Below the pieces are notes generated by a model, which saw nothing but the letters and a program-made list of their open reading frames with translations, was not told where the DNA came from and searched no databases. This document shows positions 34,035-46,799 of a stretch of 64,000 nt of DNA, piece by piece. The position numbers and the translations under genes are program-made. Each line of letters begins with the position of its first letter. Positions within the stretch are counted from its first letter, which is position 1. The stretch covers positions 4,278,001 to 4,342,000 of the forward strand of contig OY821789.1 in assembly GCA_963682175.1 (NCBI GenBank), read 5' to 3'. The stretch comes from Triglochin maritima. Lineage: Eukaryota; Streptophyta; Magnoliopsida; Alismatales; Juncaginaceae.

Positions 34035-36997
34035 ATGTCGTGGAAAACCCCGTTCCTCCTCCGCAAGGCCGTCACGCCCTTCTCCTCCGGCCGCACCATG
34101 TCGTCCGCCACCTTCGGGAGCGTCTTCGAGGAGGAGACGGTGCCGAGCGGGCCCCACGAGGCGGTGGATTGGGGGGAGGAGCCGGAGGAGGAGGAGGACC
34201 GATGGTCCCGGATGCCGCCGGAGCTGCTCGGAGAGATCATTCGGAAGGTCGAGGAGAGCGAGGACCGGTGGCCGATGCGGAAGAGCGTGGTCTCGTGCGC
34301 TTGCGTTTGTAGGCGGTGGAGGGAGATCACCGTCGGGATCGTCCGGGAGTTGCGGGGTGATCGGGTTATCACTTTCCCTTCCTCGCTTAAGCAGGTTGGA
34401 AACAAATCTTCGGATTTGAGTCGGAAAGATGGGAACTTTGCTGAGGAATGTTGTTTTTAGGGGGGTCTGAGTTGGAAAGATTAAAACTTTGGGGAGAATT
34501 TTTTGTTTTTGGGGGGTTTGAGTTGGAAAGATTGAATCTTTATTGAGTAATGTGGGTTGTTGCGTTTCTGATTGACTGGTTAGTCATGAAGATGCCGTTT
34601 TGTGATTTTAGAGTCGTGTTTTTTTCTTGAAAATTTGATTTGGTCTTTTTTTGGGTGGAAAATGTGTTCCTTTTTATGGGATTTACTGATTTTGTTGGTT
34701 TACTGATGAAGTTATTTTGTTGGGTGCAGCCAGGGCCAAAGGAAGCTCCACTTCAGTGCTGTATCAAGAGGGACAGGGCTAATTCGACGTTCCGCCTATA
34801 TCTTAGCTTGACCCATAGTGAGTATATCCAGTGCATTTTTCTATTTTTAGGTTCTGATCTGAATCTGTGGAGATTTGTTGGACTTGTGCTGTCAATTTTT
34901 CTTCTATTTGTTTGAGTTGTTTTCCACATTCATTGGCCTCTATTATCAGTGTCTGGCCTAAAGTTTTGGTGATTGTTACGGAATTCTGGATGTTAGCAAT
35001 TTGAGAAATTGTTCTGACGTATTTGACCACGATTTGTTAACCACGAGTCTATGGATTTTCTCCAAAATAAATGTTTTGTTTCCAGAAATATTGTTGCTCA
35101 ACCTCAAAAATCAAATCGTTTTTAACAATGCATGTAACCGTGAATAAATCATTATTTGTAATATCTTGTAATTTATTTTCTTGATTCACAGAATTTACAA
35201 TGAATTTGGATCTGAAACTCCATATTTCAAGAACTGGGATCCCTTCCCAATTCTTCGATGAAAATGGTTTCCATTGTCTTTTAGGATAATTTACAAAAGA
35301 GAGAAAAATATTCCTGTACTTCACGGTTGTTAAGGTGCTTGTATGGCAATATTAACATGTCTAACAATATTGTGAATTGTGGGTTATATTAGGTATCTGT
35401 TTCTTGACATTTTATCTATGATGCGAAAACATAAGCTCACATGTAATGAGACAGTTTAGCTGTATTACCATTTTTTTGGTATCGCTCTGCCGTATTGTCT
35501 ATTACATACTCGTAAACACAATGTAACAAAAGAAAATGAAGCATCAAAGAGTTTGCAGGAAACAATTTGAGAATAATGATGAGCAATACATAATTGTGCT
35601 GTATTCCTTTATATGTATTTATTTTTCACAATCCTTATGGCGTGTATCACTATCTTTCTGCAGCATTTATGGAAAGTGGAAAGTTTCTCTTGGCTGCTCG
35701 AAGGGTTAGGCATGGTGCTTTTATTGAGTACATCATATCTCTTGATGCTGACGACATTTTGCAAAGCAATAATGCATATGTTGGAAAGCTATGGTAAGCA
35801 TCAGATGAAAAAATGCTGCTTTTAGTAATCAACCTAAATCTTTAATGGGATTATTAGTGTTTTGGAAATTTGAAAATAGTATGTGCGGAAAGCTTTATAT
35901 CCGTGGATTTCATGTTCGTAATAAAAATGAAGGTTCAAATATGCAGGTCTACTATGAGCCGGAGGGAAAATTTTGTTGCTTTATATTGTTTAGGAATATT
36001 TTTTGAGGTTTTTGATTTTTCAGACATCATTGAATGATGTTGTCAATACCAGGTTATTTTGAGACAGCAACCTGTTGCAAGAAGTATGCTAGTTTTTGTT
36101 TTTCATTTCTTATCGTGATCTTACATTTATCATATGTTCCTCTACTGATTCACAGCCTTAGTATATCGTTTATATACCTATTGGTCAAAAGAAAGCTATT
36201 ATCCGGAGTTACCTAAGTTGTATATATCCCTTCTTTTCCATTGCTCAACAGACGACTATTCTAAAATACTTAGCTTTATACTTCCCAGGTTTTGTTGCAC
36301 CTCTCATGTTCATGTACCAGTAGAATTAATAATGATTCAACATTACCATAAAACTTAGTTTCGAGTTGCATAGTACATTTCATGTCAAGTCAATATTTTA
36401 TGATCTAATTTTTTTTCTTACCATTGCAGTTCGGATTTCCTGGGAACGAAATTCACATTATACGACTGTCAGCCGCCTTTCTTTGGGGCAAAGACTTCAA
36501 GTAACAGAAGGAGCCGCCGTTTTGTGAGCAAACAAATAAGTCCTGAGGTCTCAGCAGGAAACTTTGTGATTGGTCATGTATCTTACAAGTTCAACTTCCT
36601 AAGATCTAGAGGTCCAAGAAGAATGGTTTGCAATTTGCAAAGTCCAACCAAAGAAACTTCAAAAGAAGAAGTTTGGAAAAATTCCGACTTGCAGAAGCCA
36701 ACATCTTCCCCTGGAGCTATTGTTTTGAAGAATAATGCCCCAAGGTGGCATGAGCACTTGCAATGCTGGTGTTTGAATTTCCATGGACGCGTGACAGTTG
36801 CATCCGTGAAGAATTTTCAATTGGCGGCTGCAGATACCAGCCATCCACCAGCTCAAGGTGACGAGGAAAATGTCATCCTCCAGTTTGGCAAAATTGGCGA
36901 AGATATATTCAGTATGGATTATCAGGAACCACTCTCAGCGTTTCAGGCCTTTGCCATCTGCCTTACGAGCTTTGGAACAAAGTTGGCTTGTGAATGA
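34035..36997 (+). CDS. Tubby-like F-box protein, four exons
   Basis: Exons 34035-34394, 34730-34817, 35664-35793 and 36430-36997, all with GT-AG borders and matching phases, give 381 aa. Seen: an acidic linker (46-55), an F-box (about 57-103: [13 protein letters not shown]...CVCRRWREI) and a Tubby domain (about 120-381) with [49 protein letters not shown] and the conserved end [16 protein letters not shown]. Known: plant TLP proteins bind SKP1-like adaptors through the F-box and phosphoinositides through the Tubby domain, acting at the plasma membrane and nucleus in stress and ABA signalling. The length is at the lower end of the usual plant range (about 370-450). The part between RGPRRM and KNNAPRW is short (about 39 residues). 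Intact gene; the TLP subclass is not decided. Confidence 0.95.
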
Positions 36998-38489
36998 GAC
37001 TTTTCTTTTGATTGTAAAAGGGGTCATTGGTGTTGGCCTTAACCAGTTTGTAATGTTGTAAATTTTCTATTCTAAAGAATACCTGTGTTGTTTCATACAC
37101 CAGTTGGAAAGAAGAGGCCAAGGCATTAGCCTCTTTTTTCTATTCTTGCATGTGATGTCTCACCTCCATGATTTCAAGCTTAACACAGTGAGCCCTTTTT
37201 GGGTTCTAGCTTCAAGTTGTGGGAGACTTGACTAACTCAATTCTGATAAAATCGTGACATCTTATCATCTCTTATTAAGACAAAATAGTTGTTGCTACCC
37301 TAATCAACCAACAGGTAAGTCCTGATGCCGTTTGCCCCCTCATTTTTATGGCTTCATTAATCGTGGTAACCATTAGCAGTTCACTAGGTGTGAGCGTGAT
37401 TTTAGCTATCATTGATTCCTATTTATTGTGAATTAGAAGGAAGTTGTTTAAGCATTAGATCACACGTCAATCTGAAACATCTGTCATGGGGTGACGGCGG
37501 TACCTCTGATTTATTTTTTATCCTGCTTATTGTGGAAGTTTTTTTAAGGTTTTGGGGTAACGTTGACACGTAACGACTTTACATATTAAGTATTGACTTG
37601 GTTTAGTTGGAGGCTGGGAGCAATGCATGTCAACCAAGTCCCATTAGCTTTGTTCTGGAAGATGAAGCCCGAGAGTCAGCGGTGTATGAATATCTTGGCA
37701 ATTGACATGATGCTGATCGGAATTGGCTGGTTTTCTTTGGTAATTCGGTGTTTTCATTTTAATTTTCAAGGTTATCCTCCAACTCAGTCTTATGCTACAG
37801 GTTTTTTGGTTGATAGTTCTGTGAGTTGGTATTAAATGCAAGCTGTTTAGTAGTGTTTTCGTTATGAGAATTCTCAAACTACTTTTTCCCTCGGAATATC
37901 TTAAACCATATGGTGCACACGAATGTGTCGTACGTAGTTATGTTGACTTGATGTCTCTCATCTAATTACATACCGTATCTCACTCGTCTCGGACATTGGT
38001 TTTGATCGGATCATAGAACGTATGCAGGTCTGCTGTGTGTGTTTTTTTTTCTGGAGTATCAACTTACTGCAAAATCAGCTCCTTGTTGGTTTTTGTTTAG
38101 TGAATCGGCATTAAGGCACTGAGAGGCTTTTCATAACCAAAAAGGTACGCAAGCTTTAGCTCTTCTTTTGACGTGATTAAGGCATGCCCTCGCAAATATC
38201 GAAGTGAAGACGGGTGAGATGATAAAGCAAGTTTCATCAACAAATTTGATTAGCTCCAAAACTTTACTTAGCATCTTTTATTGGATGATATCAAAATTGA
38301 ACAGCTTGGCCAGACAGAATTTGTTTGGTCTCCGACTCAGAAGATGTTGGGTTGGAACCTGAAAGAATATTTATCTTTATTTTCATTTTATCTACTCTGT
38401 CTCCACTTCCCAAACATTAGAATAAGAGGGTTACTTGTTAGGATACGATCTTGTCTTGACCATCTCAAGATAAAAATCTTCATAACTAA
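36998..38489. other. 3' flank of the Tubby-like gene, no further gene
   Basis: The first few hundred bases are probably the 3' untranslated region. An 80-codon frame at 37593-37835 shows no family features. Confidence 0.4.
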
Positions 38490-38985
38490 GTTAACCCCAA
38501 TTTGACACAAAACACGATAACACGAAACGGAAAATATGTTTAGATTTATTGATTTCGTGTTTTGTGTCGTGTAGTCGGTATACAGAATTTTTTCCGTGTC
38601 GTGATCGTGTCTGACTGATTGGGTACCCGAAAATACACGGAAGTACACGAAAACCGAATACCCGATTATGGATTACCCAAGTATCAAATTACTCAAATAC
38701 CAAATTATCAAATTATCCAAATACCCAACTAACAACCATCCAATTTCTGGGAAATTGTGTATTTTCATGTACGTTGTGTACAATTTTCGTGTAACTTCGT
38801 GTACAATTATATATCGTGTCGTGTCGTTAGTACACGATATGTACACGAAAATAAATTTGTGTACAAACTGTGTGTTCGTGTCTCCAAAAACGAGACACAA
38901 AATCAAACTGTGTTGTGTTCGTGTCCACCAAAAATGACTAATCTACACGGAATTATACGACACAAAAGTACACCAAACGACACGA
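38490..38985. repeat. CGTGT/ACACG-rich dispersed repeat
   Basis: Between TTTGACACAAAACACGATAA and GACACGATTGTCG the sequence is packed with ACACGA and CGTGTC words on both strands. This is a common look of small plant transposon remnants. No target duplication was identified. Confidence 0.45.
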
Positions 38986-39360
38986 TTGTCGAGCCTATTG
39001 GTGTCTACTTTCTTTCTATCTTGGTTTATGTGCTCCAACGGTCCAACCTATCAGACTTTAGGATTTAAACAAAGTCCATAAAGAATTAGTTTTATTTCGT
39101 ACTGAAAGGGCACAATTTATTTAATTTCAGAAGGCACACATATTACATTTACAATTGGAAAAGATTGGAAAACATCAAATGAATTAACTTTTTCGTAGAC
39201 ACCAGTCACAAACAAATAACTTATTGTTTTATTATAAAAACATGTAATAAGTAGGTATGTGGGCCTAAGCCGGAATTTGGGCCTAAGCCGGACGTTGGGC
39301 CTTAATCCAAACGTCCACGAATAATCCACCATCTTTGCACCCGAACAAGAAGAGCTGGAC

Positions 39361-40604
39361 TTAAACCAAGAAAAGAGGACGAATCATTGCGTTGTCTTCA
39401 CGGTCCAGGATCTGCACACAACCAACCAATTAATTAACCATCAACACATGCATAATTCCGCCAAAACCAAATCAAACTTACATGGCAATGGTATTATATC
39501 ATTATATGCATTATAATTTTCCGATAATAATAACTTTAAAAAAAAACTTACATGACAATGGTAGACGAACCCAGGCTCCCCAGTAGCATCAAACGGGTAA
39601 GGCGAGTTGGTTTCCACAAGATTGAACTTAACGACGATCGTTATGACGTGTCCAGGATCGATCTTGACAACATTCTTCCACGTCTTCTCGTGGTCGACGA
39701 CGGTAACCAGCGGTCCAGTTGCGTGGGAAGCGACGTTGCACTTGACCGCATCGTTTAGCTTTGTCATGCAACTGGTGAAGTTGTCAAGGTCAACTAGTTG
39801 TTGGACCTTGACGGCCTGGAATAGACCGAGGTGGATGTGGAGTGGGTGGTTGTCTCCGGTCAAGTTGATCACTTCCCACACCTCCGTGCTTCCGGACTTC
39901 GGAAACTCCGAGACCGGATCTTCGAACCTCTTACCGTTGATGAAGAGGTGTGTGGGTGTTCCTGTGGATAACGTACAGTGTTAAATTTGACTCGTGAATT
40001 TTTTACTTCACGGTTCAAATTTGAAATTGAGTTTGTTGGAAAAGACAAACTCAAACTATCTAAGATCGATATGTTGATCACTTCACATTATCCGATTGAA
40101 ATAAAGTATGTATTGAAATCAAAACATATAAATTTCATATTCCATTACAAAAGGTATTTAAATTTTAAACTACTGGCTTGAATTGACTCGTGATGAAGTC
40201 AGCAAATGCTAATTATTTTGACTTTATTTCCAACTTCAATTCAACAAGTATGAGAATAGATCGAGGGCGTTACCCTCGATGTCTCTAATCATCAGCTTCA
40301 CTAGATAAAACTCGCTCATGAGTTCCAAATATCTTGAGGGAAACTTCAGAATGAACCAGCTTATTATCTTGAGGCTAAGTATTTGGATTTGTAATGTACT
40401 CTACTACTTACTAAGGGGCTGTGTGTATATCCCCGTACTATCCAATGTAAGCACCTATTATCAAAAAGAACTTCAATTCGACAAGTTGGCTGATCAGAAA
40501 CCAACTTATGGTAATTAGTTGAGCTAGTAGGTTGTTTAAGTCTTTAAATGACTTTAGGCAAAATGTGAGTTTCAATTTGTGTGTTTGTCCGGCTGTTCTC
40601 AAAT

Positions 40605-40647
<43 letters not shown>

Positions 40648-42885
40648 TAATCAGAAGAAGAAAAATATAAGATTCAATTTTCATCCTCACCTACGGAACT
40701 GGTATACTCGTACATCACAATGTAGCGTTTGACCGTTGCTTCCGCAACCGAAGCTGGAATATAATTCACAAGCTTAGTAGGGATATTCGAGCGATCGAGT
40801 TTTGCGCATTTCTTAGGATCCACCAAAAACTTCATGACACGACTATTTGGGAGCGCCGGCGTCGTTCCGGTCGGGAACGGATAGTTAGCATCATTAGTGA
40901 GCTCCACATCCCCGGTACATTGGGAGAAGTCCACAACAATATCAAAGGACTCAGCCGGCGCTATGAGGATAGTTGGGGTCGAAACCGGTTTATTCAGGTA
41001 AGATGTATCGGATCCGATAACGGTGAACGACGTCCCGTCCGAGAGTGCGAGACCGAAGTAGCGGGCATTGCTGGCGTTTATGATACGAAAGCGGTACTTA
41101 CGCCTCTGGACCCTGAGGAAAGGCCATGCCTTCCCGTTGACGGTGATTGTGTCGCCAAAGTACTCCGGCTGCCACTGCGGGTGGATGCTCGGGTTGTTTC
41201 CGGTGAAGTTCATGTAGATGGAGCCGTCAGCGTTGAAGCTGCGGTCGCCAATAATGAGGTGGCGGTCGAAGGCCGGGCCGCTTGGAAGGTTGAATGGGAC
41301 CTCTATGGTTGCGTTGCGGATGACGTAGGGACCGAGAAGCCCCGCCAGGAGGTTCTCACGAGTAAGGCCGAGAGCATGGTCGTGGTACCTGTACGTGTTT
41401 TACGTGAGTTCAAACAAATATTGTGGATGAGCTAGAAATTCATGTTACAAGAGTTTCAACATGTATATAACTATATTTCTTGAACCTTTGATCTGACTCA
41501 TGCAATAAATTGTTAACTCTTACAATATTTGTCTTTTTTTTACCATATTAAATTACAGTTTCATTTATCTAATTAAACTATCCGAATATGATGGAATGGA
41601 TTCATATTTATAGTTTAAACTGATCGGCACACATATCTGATTTTAAGAGAATTTTGGGTACAATGTTTTTAAATTAACTTATTCAAATATATAAGAACAG
41701 AAATTAAGGTAGTCTAAATCTTTAATTTTGAATTGTGATGGAATAATTTGACAAATCTGCTTATATTTAAATATTCTATACCGAAACCCATTTATATATT
41801 TTTGTCTCCGCTATCTCTATGAGCCGCATTGGGCCGTAACGAGATGTTGTTTCCCAGTATTTTGTTCGACCTCTTTTACAAACATACACGTTTTAAACGA
41901 ATTGTGTACGTACATATTTCGTGTGATACGATACGTACAATAAGTTACCAGGTTGTTGGACGTTTGTGTAAGTGTAGGTGCTCTTGGTCCACTTGGGTCC
42001 CTTCCCTTGGAAGCCGGCGGTGAACCACGCCAAGGCGCTGCCGTCGCTCTGCGGCTCGTGGATCCCACCGTGGAGATGAACCACCGCCGGGACGCCGCCC
42101 TTCTTCGGGATCGCGGTTGGGACCGTCGGATCCCACGGCAGGATGTGGTTCTTTGGCAAGTAATTTTTCCAAGTTACGTACGTCGTCACGCCTTGAATGG
42201 CCTCGATGACGGGACCGGGAAACGTCGCCGACGCGGCACTTGTGCCGTAGACGAACACCGTCGCCGCCGGCAAGTCACGATGGAACTTCTGCATGTTACA
42301 AAGTCAACCAAGCAGACGTTAATTTTCAGAAATAGTTGTTTTGAGTTGCAATTTCGTGTACTTTAGAGATGATCTGCATATATCTTAGAAGAAGAAAATT
42401 TCTATTGCTGATTTGCCAGTTCAAGAATTAATTTTTATATTATCGGTACTTGTCTCAAACGGTTAATCAAATTTGTCTTTTTTTTTAAAGTTTTACCAAT
42501 CCGAGGGCAAAGAGTATATTGGTTCAAGAACCAACTTGTGTTTAGCAAATTAGCAATCTAACTAAACTAAACTACCATATATAACAAAAGCAATCTAAGG
42601 TTTCACAATGATGTAACGAAAATTAATTAACAACAAAACCACACACACTAATATATGTCTGGGTGGAATTTAATGCATGTATACCCATTTCTTTTGGTAC
42701 ATTCCCAGAGTAAGAGTTTTTGGCATGGGAACGCCATGTTTCATGGTGTAACCGTTGATCTTCGGTATCTGAGGGAGCTCGTCCACGTACATCGTCAGTT
42801 TGCTTCCCGCGTTCTGACACCCGCCAAAATTTACGCCAACAAACAACAACACCACTGCCAACGCCAACTTATTTCCCATCCCCAT
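39361..42885 (-). CDS. LPR1/LPR2-type multicopper oxidase, five exons, altered type-1 copper site
   Basis: Exons 42885-42685, 42288-41939, 41388-40691, 39961-39552 and 39411-39361, GT-AG borders and matching phases, give 569 aa. Seen: a signal peptide, [15 protein letters not shown], three cupredoxin domains, and copper motifs [20 protein letters not shown] and HCH. The match to Arabidopsis LPR1/LPR2 (LOW PHOSPHATE ROOT, ferroxidases in the ER and apoplast that halt root growth under phosphate limitation) is collinear over the full length. Oddities: the last motif reads [12 protein letters not shown]. The histidine expected after HCHILD, a type-1 copper ligand, is arginine (codon 39402-39400, CGT, one transition from CAT). 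The usual NLWYHDHA is NLLYHDHA. Type-2/3 ligands look intact. The protein may therefore have lost or changed electron entry. A (GAT)13 tract lies in intron 4. ATG 42885 gives MGMGNK; a second ATG is two codons on. Confidence 0.93.
40606..40645. repeat. Microsatellite (GAT)13
   Basis: A pure trinucleotide tract in the fourth intron of the LPR-like gene, about 40 bp from the splice donor. Confidence 0.95.
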
Positions 42886-43949
42886 GTCTTTCTTCAATTC
42901 TCTATTAAAAACAATAAGTAACATGAATGTAAGATAAATTATTGCTGAAAATTCACAACAAAATATTACTCTTGCTGCCTGCAAGATAATATTTAGTAGT
43001 GTACGTTATATATATGCTAAAAATTAATAGAAGAAAATAAACATATGGTGTTTTTGCATGCCTGAAAAGCTTCTATTCCGGGAAGACGACAACTACTTGT
43101 CTACTTAATTTGATGTATGGAAATGACAAGAGGAATATGGTTTGAGCTTATGGAGAACACACGTACGCCTCTTAAATAGTGATCGAGAAGCCGTGGGACA
43201 TTACTCCATGTGTACAACGGACAAGCAATATTGTGGTAACACTAGACAAGAGACATACCAGAATCTGTATAATTTGGTGGGTGGTGGAGGTGACGTATAA
43301 ATATCAGCTTCGTCGACGACAATAATAATAATTATTATATAATTAAGCTTTGAAAACTAGCATAAGCTTCCCTCAGTTTGAGATCGAAGTCGGACAACCA
43401 CCATCACCCTTTGACGAATTACGCAGCTTGGATGGACTACGATCGATGTTTGAAGTTGGAAGATGTTTTTTTATTGCGCGTTGGTACGTTGTTGAGTGGG
43501 CACGTAGCTGGACAAATTTGAAGTGCACACGACACTTTCGTTATCTTGTTTTAATTTGAATTTTAAAATTCAGTACTTTCATCTCCTCATGGACATAAGC
43601 TGGCTTACATTAGACTGAGTGCACACAACACTTCCATCTCCTTCTAGACTTGTCTTTTCTTTCTTCTTTTTACTTTTGGATATATACGTACCCATGTAGT
43701 TAATTGTCACCTTTGCATGAAGCAATAGATTCTTCAGATTAAATCACTTTCACTTGTACATGTAAGATCTAATTTAACTAAATTATGTCAAACATGCGCA
43801 TGTACTACAAATATTGTCGCTTATTTACGAACATACTTTATAGGCTCTTAATATTACTGTGAATATATTTAGCTCACAATTAAAGTTTTAATAATTAATT
43901 TGAAGCTGAAACAAAAGTGTATTTGGTATAACCACATAATTTTAAAAGG
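42886..43949. promoter_or_regulatory. Upstream region of the LPR-like gene
   Basis: Minus-strand TATA-like ACTATTTAAG at 43171-43180, about 290 bp before the start codon, is the only candidate core promoter I see. No other gene or repeat is recognised up to 43949. Confidence 0.35.
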
Positions 43950-44965
43950 GAATTAGTATTCGCCGTTCGTGAATTAATTAAATCACTCACGTTAATTACC
44001 ACTTTACCTTTCATTTTCCATTAATACTCATTTCGTCATGTCTCTTAAAAAAAGATTTCTTTCTCAGTTTCCTTCACTCGATCAGTGTCAACACCAAGGA
44101 AATGTCTGACGAACCGTCTGATTCTGGCACGGTAACTTTAAAAAAATCGATCGGGGCGTCTACAAAAAACGCCCCCCCCATGGGTGAACAAATTTCAAAT
44201 TTTAAATTGAATGAGGTGGAGTACATGTTAATGTGAACATTTTACCATGTATTTATTCATATGATAAAATTGATACATGTAAGTTAGTCTCACATTGGAG
44301 AATGATTTTTTTGTTGGTTGAGTTGAAATATCATACCACTCATTTAGTTCTAAATGGGAGTTCGATATCACACTACAATAGGCAAGTGAGATATATATAT
44401 TTAATGGTCAAAAGATTGACACTTAGGCTTGATTGATGTGCGGGTTGAATGTCTGTTATAGGGTATAATGTATTTTTTGACGTTATTTAAATGTATAATT
44501 TGAAATTTTCAGTTTAGTAAAGAAAGTAACACAATACAACGTACGAACAAATTACATATTAGAAAATCACACAAAATAACAAATTCATTACAAATTACAC
44601 GTTACGATCAATATCTACTACGTAACTGCTCACAATAGTGTTCTTGTATGCTGGAAATACTTCATGACGTACAAATAATTTGAGATAACACACCGTATAA
44701 ATTTAAGATCCAGACGTCTCCTAACATGGGGCGTCTGGCTAGGACGCCTCCCTCGTGGGGGAGATGTTTTTCTCAGATGCCCCAGGTGATTTTTTTAATA
44801 AAATTAGCACGCCGGATTCAGACGGTTCGCCAGACATTTCCTTGGTGTTGGTGTTGGTGAGGAAAACTGAGAGAGAAATCTTCTTTTAAGAGATGAAACG
44901 AAATGAGTATTAATTGAAAATGAATGGGAAAATGATAATTTGTGTGGACGATAATTTAATAATTC
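43950..44965. mobile_element. Non-autonomous MULE derivative, copy 1
   Basis: The arms of about 200-230 bp (43950-44170 and 44720-44965) are inverted repeats. Both contain a word equal to ATTAATACTCATTTCG and another close to AATGTCTG(A/G)CGAACCGTCTGA. The left end GAATTAGTATTCGCCG resembles the ends of 55418-56649 and the left end of the MULE at 48427. GC-rich GGGCGTCTGG palindromes lie at the inner arm ends (44140-44180, 44705-44790). No coding sequence; no clean target duplication. Confidence 0.7.
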
Positions 44966-46084
44966 AGTTGACATTGCATATGAATATGAATAACGTACGT
45001 GTGACGCGTGATCGATATACTTATGAATATGAATAAAACGGACAAGGAATTTATACAAAATGTATAGTTGACATTGCCATTTCAAAGGACGGGGAAGGGT
45101 ATAACTGACATTTCTGCCAAAAAAATGTTATTTAAGTGGGGGAAAATGCATGCGTGGCTTACAAATTCGAAACGTGAGATCCAGTTTTGGCAAGTGATGT
45201 GTATATATGATATAATGATATTTAAAATATTAGGAGTTTTCTGAATTTCTCTGTACAACTGTACAATCATGTACAAAGGACATTACTTCCACATCTCAAT
45301 TAAGTGTGTGTTTAAAATCTAAATTTGAAAATGAGGTTTTGGGTTTTGACTAAAACATTTCTATTAATACTTGCAATATTTTTAAGATTTGCATGGATAC
45401 CTGTTTTTGATTCAAAGTTTTTACCCTGAATTCTGATAAGTGGGTTTAGTAATTCAATTTTTCCCTTTTTACATTTCTAGTTTATAGATTGATGGTTTTT
45501 AAGATCCAACCATTGCAATAATTTTAATAGTAGAGATCAAGACATTCAACACTTTTTGGAAGAAGAAAAAAAACGTTCCAAGTGCACCTATACTCTGTCA
45601 GACGCCCAGAAGAAAAAAGTAGATAAGAATGTCATTTTGGTGACTTTGTTCTAGGTATTTTCTCTTTGTAAGATTGCATTCAAGATGGAAGATCGTGAGA
45701 GCAAATCATTGAATACGATGTGATATTAACATTCAACTTGTGACATTGTAGTATGGTACTATATATGTTGCCACAATGCAGCACATTTGGAAACAAACAC
45801 TATTTTTACTGAACTCAAGTTTAATTACCGACCAACAAAGACATGAGCTTCCTAAATTATCCGTTTATATTGTATAAGTTCGGTTTTTGTTGTTACATTG
45901 TCAAATCCAGTTGTTAATTAGGTTACCCAACTCAATCATACAACTTATTGTCCCCTTGTTATTCCATGGAACCTCGCTTGATGCCATACGACCAATACAT
46001 AAGATGGTCACCATTGTTGGCAAGTTATGATGTGGAAAGAATTGCCCAACTACTGCAGCCAACTCTATCCTTGAGTTCATCGCT
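44966..46084. other. AT-rich stretch without a gene
   Basis: A short imperfect duplication of AGTTGACATTGC (44966 and 45066) directly follows the MULE derivative. Nothing else is recognised. Confidence 0.4.
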
Positions 46085-46450
46085 GACCACGGCACCGGAC
46101 AACCTGGTCATAAGCGTTTTCTCTCTTCTCTCTCTTCCACATTAACTTTCTATCTCCCCAACTCACTTTATTCTCTTTCCAACACTATTCACATCTTAAC
46201 CGCAACACACAACAACATATCTCTCTCATTCACGTCATTTTAGGGTCCATCTTGGAGAAAAAAAATTTAAAAATCAAAACAATTATAAAACGTATTTTCA
46301 AAAAAAATCAAACAACAAATTCAAATAATAAAAAAACCAAAAAAAAAACCCAAAAAACTTATTAAATAATACACGACCCAGTCGATCGGGTGGACAACCT
46401 GATTGTTGATGACGAGGTCCCCCATTTTTTATCCCGCAAGGGATGCTCTA
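46085..46450. repeat. Dispersed repeat, inverted relative of 32740-33070
   Basis: Pyrimidine-rich start, A-rich middle (46255-46370), then a GATCGGGTGGACAACC-like end and GGATGCTCTAAG. The order is the reverse complement of 32740-33070. Confidence 0.55.
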
Positions 46451-46512
46451 AGATATAACCAATTGATTACTTGAAGTGCAACCGAATCCCGTACTATGTT
46501 CTGGTTTACACG

Positions 46513-46514
<2 letters not shown>

Positions 46515-46574
<60 letters not shown>
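46515..46574. repeat. Microsatellite (AT)30
   Basis: Uninterrupted AT dinucleotide tract of 60 bp. Confidence 0.95.
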
Positions 46575-46578
<4 letters not shown>

Positions 46579-46799
46579 ACTTAGAGAAAAGGTTCGATAA
46601 TATGATTGGAAAACCCACGTTAGGTAACTATTTCTCCGTACCGAATCATGATGATTTCAACTTCATTTGAAAGTACCAATTTAAAATGAAATTGAATAGA
46701 ATAATTAAATGAAAAGAACTTCATTTGGGAGTAGTTGTGCGATGTGAAAAACATTAAGTCACCAAATTAAGGGTCTAATTTATTTCAAACGATTTAAAA

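Noticed and set aside
33898..34419. Arg/Ser/Pro-rich frames of 167-173 codons on both strands
   Set aside because: They are shadows of the GC-rich first exon of the Tubby-like F-box gene, which has a clear protein domain and splice sites.
37593..37835. An 80-codon frame downstream of the Tubby-like gene
   Set aside because: No family features. Probably chance in 3' flanking sequence.
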